Shown in pieces: positions 61,396-64,000 of a stretch of DNA of 64,000 nt. This stretch comes from Mycolicibacterium sediminis (GTDB lineage: Bacteria > Actinomycetota > Actinomycetes > Mycobacteriales > Mycobacteriaceae). Location of the stretch: the NCBI RefSeq assembly GCF_010731735.1, contig NZ_AP022588.1:1054001-1118000 (forward strand). Direction: 5' to 3'. How positions within the stretch are numbered: position 1 is the stretch's first letter; each line of letters starts with the position of its first letter. The notes under the pieces are model-generated. The model was not told the origin of the DNA. It worked only from the letters and a program-made list of their open reading frames with translations, and did not search any database. A program made the position numbers and the translations under genes.

Positions 61396-62868
61396 TCAGG
61401 ATCCCGCGGGCGCCGGACCCGTGCCGACCAGCACCGTGATCGCTGCGGTGGTCTCGACGGTGCGGTCCGCCGCGGGGTTGGTGGCGAGGACGCGGTCCGC
61501 CATCTCGGGCGTCGACGGAAGCGGCGCCTGTTGGAATCGGACGAAGCCCGCAGCCATCAGTGCGCGGACCGCCTCGGCGTAGGTCAGTGACGAGACGTCG
61601 GGTACGACGACGAGGTTCGCGGCCGGGCCCTCTCGCACCGGCCCGGTCGACACGTCGAGGGTCACCACGCTGCCGGCGTCGACGACCGCCTTCGCCGCAG
61701 GCGTCGTGTCGATGACGCGATCGGCGGGCACCGTGGCGTGGGCCTGCTCACGGACCCGGGCCGTCAGCCCGCTGTCCTGGAGGGCCGCGACCGCCTCGGT
61801 CAGTGCCCGGCCGCGGACGTCGGGGACGTCCGTGCCGTCCGAGCCGCTGCCGGTGAGGTGCAGTGCGACCGCAACCACCACGGCGATCGCCGCGATCGCA
61901 GCGACGGCCGTGACGACCGTGCGTCTCGTCGATGCTCGATCCCGCGTCGGCTCCTTCGGCGAAGCCGAGGGCACCGGGGGAAGCGGCGACGTGCGTTCCG
62001 CGGCGGACGCCGTCGCGGCGTACGGTGCGTCGCCGTTCTGCAGGCGGATCAGGTCGACCCGCATCTGCGCGGCGGTCTGGTAGCGGTCGGCGGGGTCCTT
62101 GGCCATCGCCTTGAGGACGACGGCGTCGAACTCCGGCGTGAGTTCGGCGTTGCGACTCGAGGGCGCCGGGGGATCCTCGCGCACGTGTTGGTACGCGATC
62201 GCGACGGGCGAGTCGCCCACGAATGGTGGTTCACCCGTAACCATCTCGTGCAGGACGCAGCCGATGGAGTAGACGTCGGAGCGGGCGTCGACGTTGCCGC
62301 CGCGCGCCTGCTCCGGTGAGAGGTAGTGCGCGGTGCCCATGACCGCGCCCGTCTGGGTGTCGCTGCCCGCGCCGTCGGCGAGGACGCGGGAGATGCCGAA
62401 GTCCACCACCTTCACGGCGCCGTCGTCACCGATGAGGATGTTCGCCGGCTTGACGTCGCGGTGGACGATTCCCCGCCGGTGACTGAACTCGAGCGCCTGG
62501 CAGACCTCCGCGGCCACCGCGACGGCCCGTCGCGGCGTCATGGGTCCGCGCGTCCTGAGCACGTCCCGAACCGTGAGTCCGTCGACGTACTCCATCACGA
62601 TGTACAGGACCCGTCCGGCGGCCGTCTGCGCCTCGCCGGTGTCGTAGACCGCCACGATCGCGGGGTGGTTCAGACCGGCCAGCTTCTGCGCTTCCCGCCG
62701 GAACCGCGCGTTGAGGCTCGAGTCCGTGGCCAGGTCGGCGCGCATCACCTTGACCGCGACGTCGCGGTCGAGGCGCAGGTCGCGCGCCAGGTGCACCTCG
62801 GACATCCCGCCGATGCCCACGACCTCACGCAGTTCGTAGCGATCGGCGAATCGCGACGGCGTGGTCAC
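61396..62868 (-). CDS. Membrane Ser/Thr protein kinase with two PASTA domains (PknB-like)
   Basis: The 490-residue protein has a Hanks-type kinase domain at about 10-270: glycine loop GIGGMSEVHLA, Lys in VAVKVMRADL, catalytic HRDVKPANIL, DFGIS and the activation-loop Thr in MGTAHYLSPEQ. A Pro/Ser/Thr-rich linker, one transmembrane helix at about 325-345 and two extracellular PASTA domains (about 353-420 and 425-487) follow. PknB usually has four PASTA units, so this is a shorter paralogue likely to sense peptidoglycan fragments. GTG start; a weak TAGGAC hexamer ends 6 nt upstream. Confidence 0.9.
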   Translation of the reverse strand: MTTPSRFADRYELREVVGIGGMSEVHLARDLRLDRDVAVKVMRADLATDSSLNARFRREAQKLAGLNHPAIVAVYDTGEAQTAAGRVLYIVMEYVDGLTVRDVLRTRGPMTPRRAVAVAAEVCQALEFSHRRGIVHRDVKPANILIGDDGAVKVVDFGISRVLADGAGSDTQTGAVMGTAHYLSPEQARGGNVDARSDVYSIGCVLHEMVTGEPPFVGDSPVAIAYQHVREDPPAPSSRNAELTPEFDAVVLKAMAKDPADRYQTAAQMRVDLIRLQNGDAPYAATASAAERTSPLPPVPSASPKEPTRDRASTRRTVVTAVAAIAAIAVVVAVALHLTGSGSDGTDVPDVRGRALTEAVAALQDSGLTARVREQAHATVPADRVIDTTPAAKAVVDAGSVVTLDVSTGPVREGPAANLVVVPDVSSLTYAEAVRALMAAGFVRFQQAPLPSTPEMADRVLATNPAADRTVETTAAITVLVGTGPAPAGS

Positions 62869-62877
62869 GGCGACGTC

Positions 62878-63156
62878 CTACGGAGTATTTGGCGAACCGG
62901 GGAACGTCATCGACAGGTCGCCGCCCGGCGTCACCGGGTTCGGAATGTTCGCCGGTCCCCACTCCTGCGATGCCGTCTCGTTGGACCATGCTCCGCCGGC
63001 ACACATGGGATGGCGCCACCCGAAGGCGTCGCAGCCCGGGTCGCTGGGCTGTGCGCTCGCCGTGGCGATTCCGCCCAGTGCGGCGATTCCGACGAATCCC
63101 GCGACGGCAGCCGCGCGCCCCGCCGCCCTGCATCGTCCCGCTGGCAAACCGTGCAC
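62878..63156 (-). CDS. Small secreted protein
   Basis: The 92-residue protein starts at GTG 63156 with AGGAG 6 nt upstream. The signal peptide includes AAAVAGFVGIAALGGIATAS, with cleavage probably after SAQ or ASA. The mature part is ~55 residues with two Cys (PGCDAFGW and PMCAGGAW) and a Pro/Asn-rich tail. Mycobacterial proteins of this kind (DUF-type, Trp- and Cys-containing) have no known function. It lies 9 bp upstream of the kinase start, on the same strand, so they may be co-transcribed. Confidence 0.72.
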   Translation of the reverse strand: MHGLPAGRCRAAGRAAAVAGFVGIAALGGIATASAQPSDPGCDAFGWRHPMCAGGAWSNETASQEWGPANIPNPVTPGGDLSMTFPGSPNTP

Positions 63157-63353
63157 CGGATCTCCTTCGTCCCGCCCGACGTGGTCGTCTGCAACATAGC
63201 CGAGTCCCGACCGTGGCGGCAGCCCCGGCCATGCACCGAGCCACTACGCCGTCCCGCAGGCGAGGCCCCCGCCATCGCACCGCCGGGTCACGATGCGGCA
63301 TCGGACCGGCGACTCGCCCGACGCAGATCGTTCGACCACATGCGTCACGTTGT

Positions 63354-63359
63354 TAACAT
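63354..63359 (+). promoter_or_regulatory. -10 element TAACAT of leaderless DUF1906 gene
   Basis: TAACAT (TANNNT) ends exactly 6 nt before the GTG start at 63366. Confidence 0.45.
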
Positions 63360-63365
63360 CTCGCC

Positions 63366-64000
63366 GTGCCGATCTCCCGGCGTGACGCACTGCGCTACGC
63401 GACCGCCGCGTCCGCGCTCGCCGGACTCGGCGCGGCGACGGGTGCCTCGATGCCCACGGCCGCGGCCGCCGGATCCACGCTGATCGACTACGCCATGGTC
63501 CAGATCCCGGCCCAGGACATCCGCGCCGCCGGGCACGCCGGCGTCATCAACTACGTCTCGACCTCGCGACCCGGCTCGTCCTTCGGGGCGAAACCGATCA
63601 CGCTGCCGTACGCGCGGACGCTGGCCGCGGCGGGCCTGGCGATCGTCAGCAACTTCCAGTACGGCAAACCGGGTGGGACGGCACCGTCGGACTTCACCCG
63701 CGGATTCGCCGGCGGCGTCGCCGACGCGCGCACCGCCTGGCAGTTGCACAGCGCGGCGGGCGGCGGCCAGAGCGCCCCCGTCTACTTCAGCGTCGACGAC
63801 GACGTCGACCGCGAGACCTGGAACAGCGTGGTGCTGCCGTGGTTCCGCGGGATCAACTCGGTGATCGGCGAGCTGCGCACCGGCATCTACGGCGGCATCA
63901 AGGCCTGCCAGTGGGCCGCGGCCGACGGCGTGATCGGGAGGTCGAGTTCACCCGGCCGCGTGTGGGCCTGGCAGACCCGGTCGTGGTCCGGCGGTCAGAT
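63366..64000 (+). CDS. DUF1906 glycoside-hydrolase-like protein with Tat signal (3' end outside window)
   Basis: From GTG 63366 the frame stays open to the window end (211 complete codons). The N-terminus has a twin-arginine motif (ISRRDALRY), a hydrophobic stretch and an alanine-rich cleavage region (PTAAAAG), so export by Tat is likely. The mature part shows DUF1906/GH25-like features: LIDYAMVQIPAQDIRAAGHA, an FQYGKPGG segment, VYFSVDDDVD (acidic active-site-like cluster) and RVWAWQTRSWSGGQ. These proteins are mycobacterial cell-wall-associated and are thought to act on glycans. Activity is unproven. The gene is incomplete, so length and C-terminal domains are unknown. Confidence 0.82.
   Translation, partial: MPISRRDALRYATAASALAGLGAATGASMPTAAAAGSTLIDYAMVQIPAQDIRAAGHAGVINYVSTSRPGSSFGAKPITLPYARTLAAAGLAIVSNFQYGKPGGTAPSDFTRGFAGGVADARTAWQLHSAAGGGQSAPVYFSVDDDVDRETWNSVVLPWFRGINSVIGELRTGIYGGIKACQWAAADGVIGRSSSPGRVWAWQTRSWSGGQ

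Overview
The window is a GC-rich actinobacterial chromosome segment, most likely from a fast-growing Mycobacteriaceae (Mycolicibacterium-like) species. The taxonomic clues are a DesA3 desaturase with its Rv3230c-type reductase, a 13E12/DUF222 HNH protein, a DUF1707 protein, an LLM enzyme of the F420-dependent type, a PknB-like PASTA kinase, a ChoD-like oxidase next to a MymA-like monooxygenase, and many genes whose -10 hexamer lies about 6 nt before the start codon (leaderless transcripts, common in mycobacteria). No rRNA, tRNA, IS element, prophage or CRISPR array was seen. Genes are densely packed, no gene-free stretch exceeds 300 bp, and many neighbours share GTGA or ATGA stop/start overlaps.

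Layout. 1-5 kb: tail of a PfkB kinase, a class III aminotransferase, a FucA-like aldolase, two TetR regulators, and a SnoaL/NmrA gene pair behind paired TetR operators. 5-9 kb: APC permease and zinc alcohol dehydrogenase, divergent from a PucR regulator. 9-14 kb: a TetR-linked operon of a lipocalin-fold-like protein, an LLM oxidoreductase and a rifampin-phosphotransferase-type dikinase. 14-17 kb: orphan lycopene cyclase, DUF1707 protein, F420-reductase-like protein. 17-23 kb: a seven-gene sugar uptake/catabolism operon (binding protein, permease, ATPase, PfkB kinase, FrcK-like kinase, LacI, class II aldolase) behind a 28-bp LacI-type palindrome. 23.5-29.4 kb: small proteins, DesA3 and its reductase, MFS pump with divergent TetR.

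29.4-36.9 kb holds one of the two most interesting regions. L-erythrulose kinase-, isomerase- and epimerase/isomerase-like genes (LerK-EryI-LerI) lie near a divergently read GntP permease, a lambda-crystallin-like 3-hydroxyacyl-CoA dehydrogenase homologue and a xylose-isomerase-like TIM-barrel protein. An FCD-type GntR regulator and matching operator-like 12-mers in front of both transcription units tie them together. I infer import of a sugar acid, oxidation at C3, decarboxylation to L-erythrulose, and conversion to erythrose-4-phosphate. A short SDR gene remnant follows.

36.9-45.3 kb holds the other. A tightly coupled operon (flavin monooxygenase, RidA, DUF1028, M20 amidohydrolase, aspartase) follows a LysR gene and a divergent MHS transporter. 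Matching T-N11-A boxes lie in both intergenic regions. It looks like a catabolic route for an N-substituted aspartate-type compound.

45.5-64 kb: small secreted protein, TetR/aldo-keto reductase, YtcJ amidohydrolase, APC permease, an AraC regulator with an unusual C-terminal extension, 13E12 HNH protein, SDR, methyltransferase, S9 peptidase, a VirS/MymA-like AraC-monooxygenase pair coupled to a ChoD-like oxidase, a two-PASTA Ser/Thr kinase, a small secreted protein, and the start of a Tat-exported DUF1906 protein that runs off the window.
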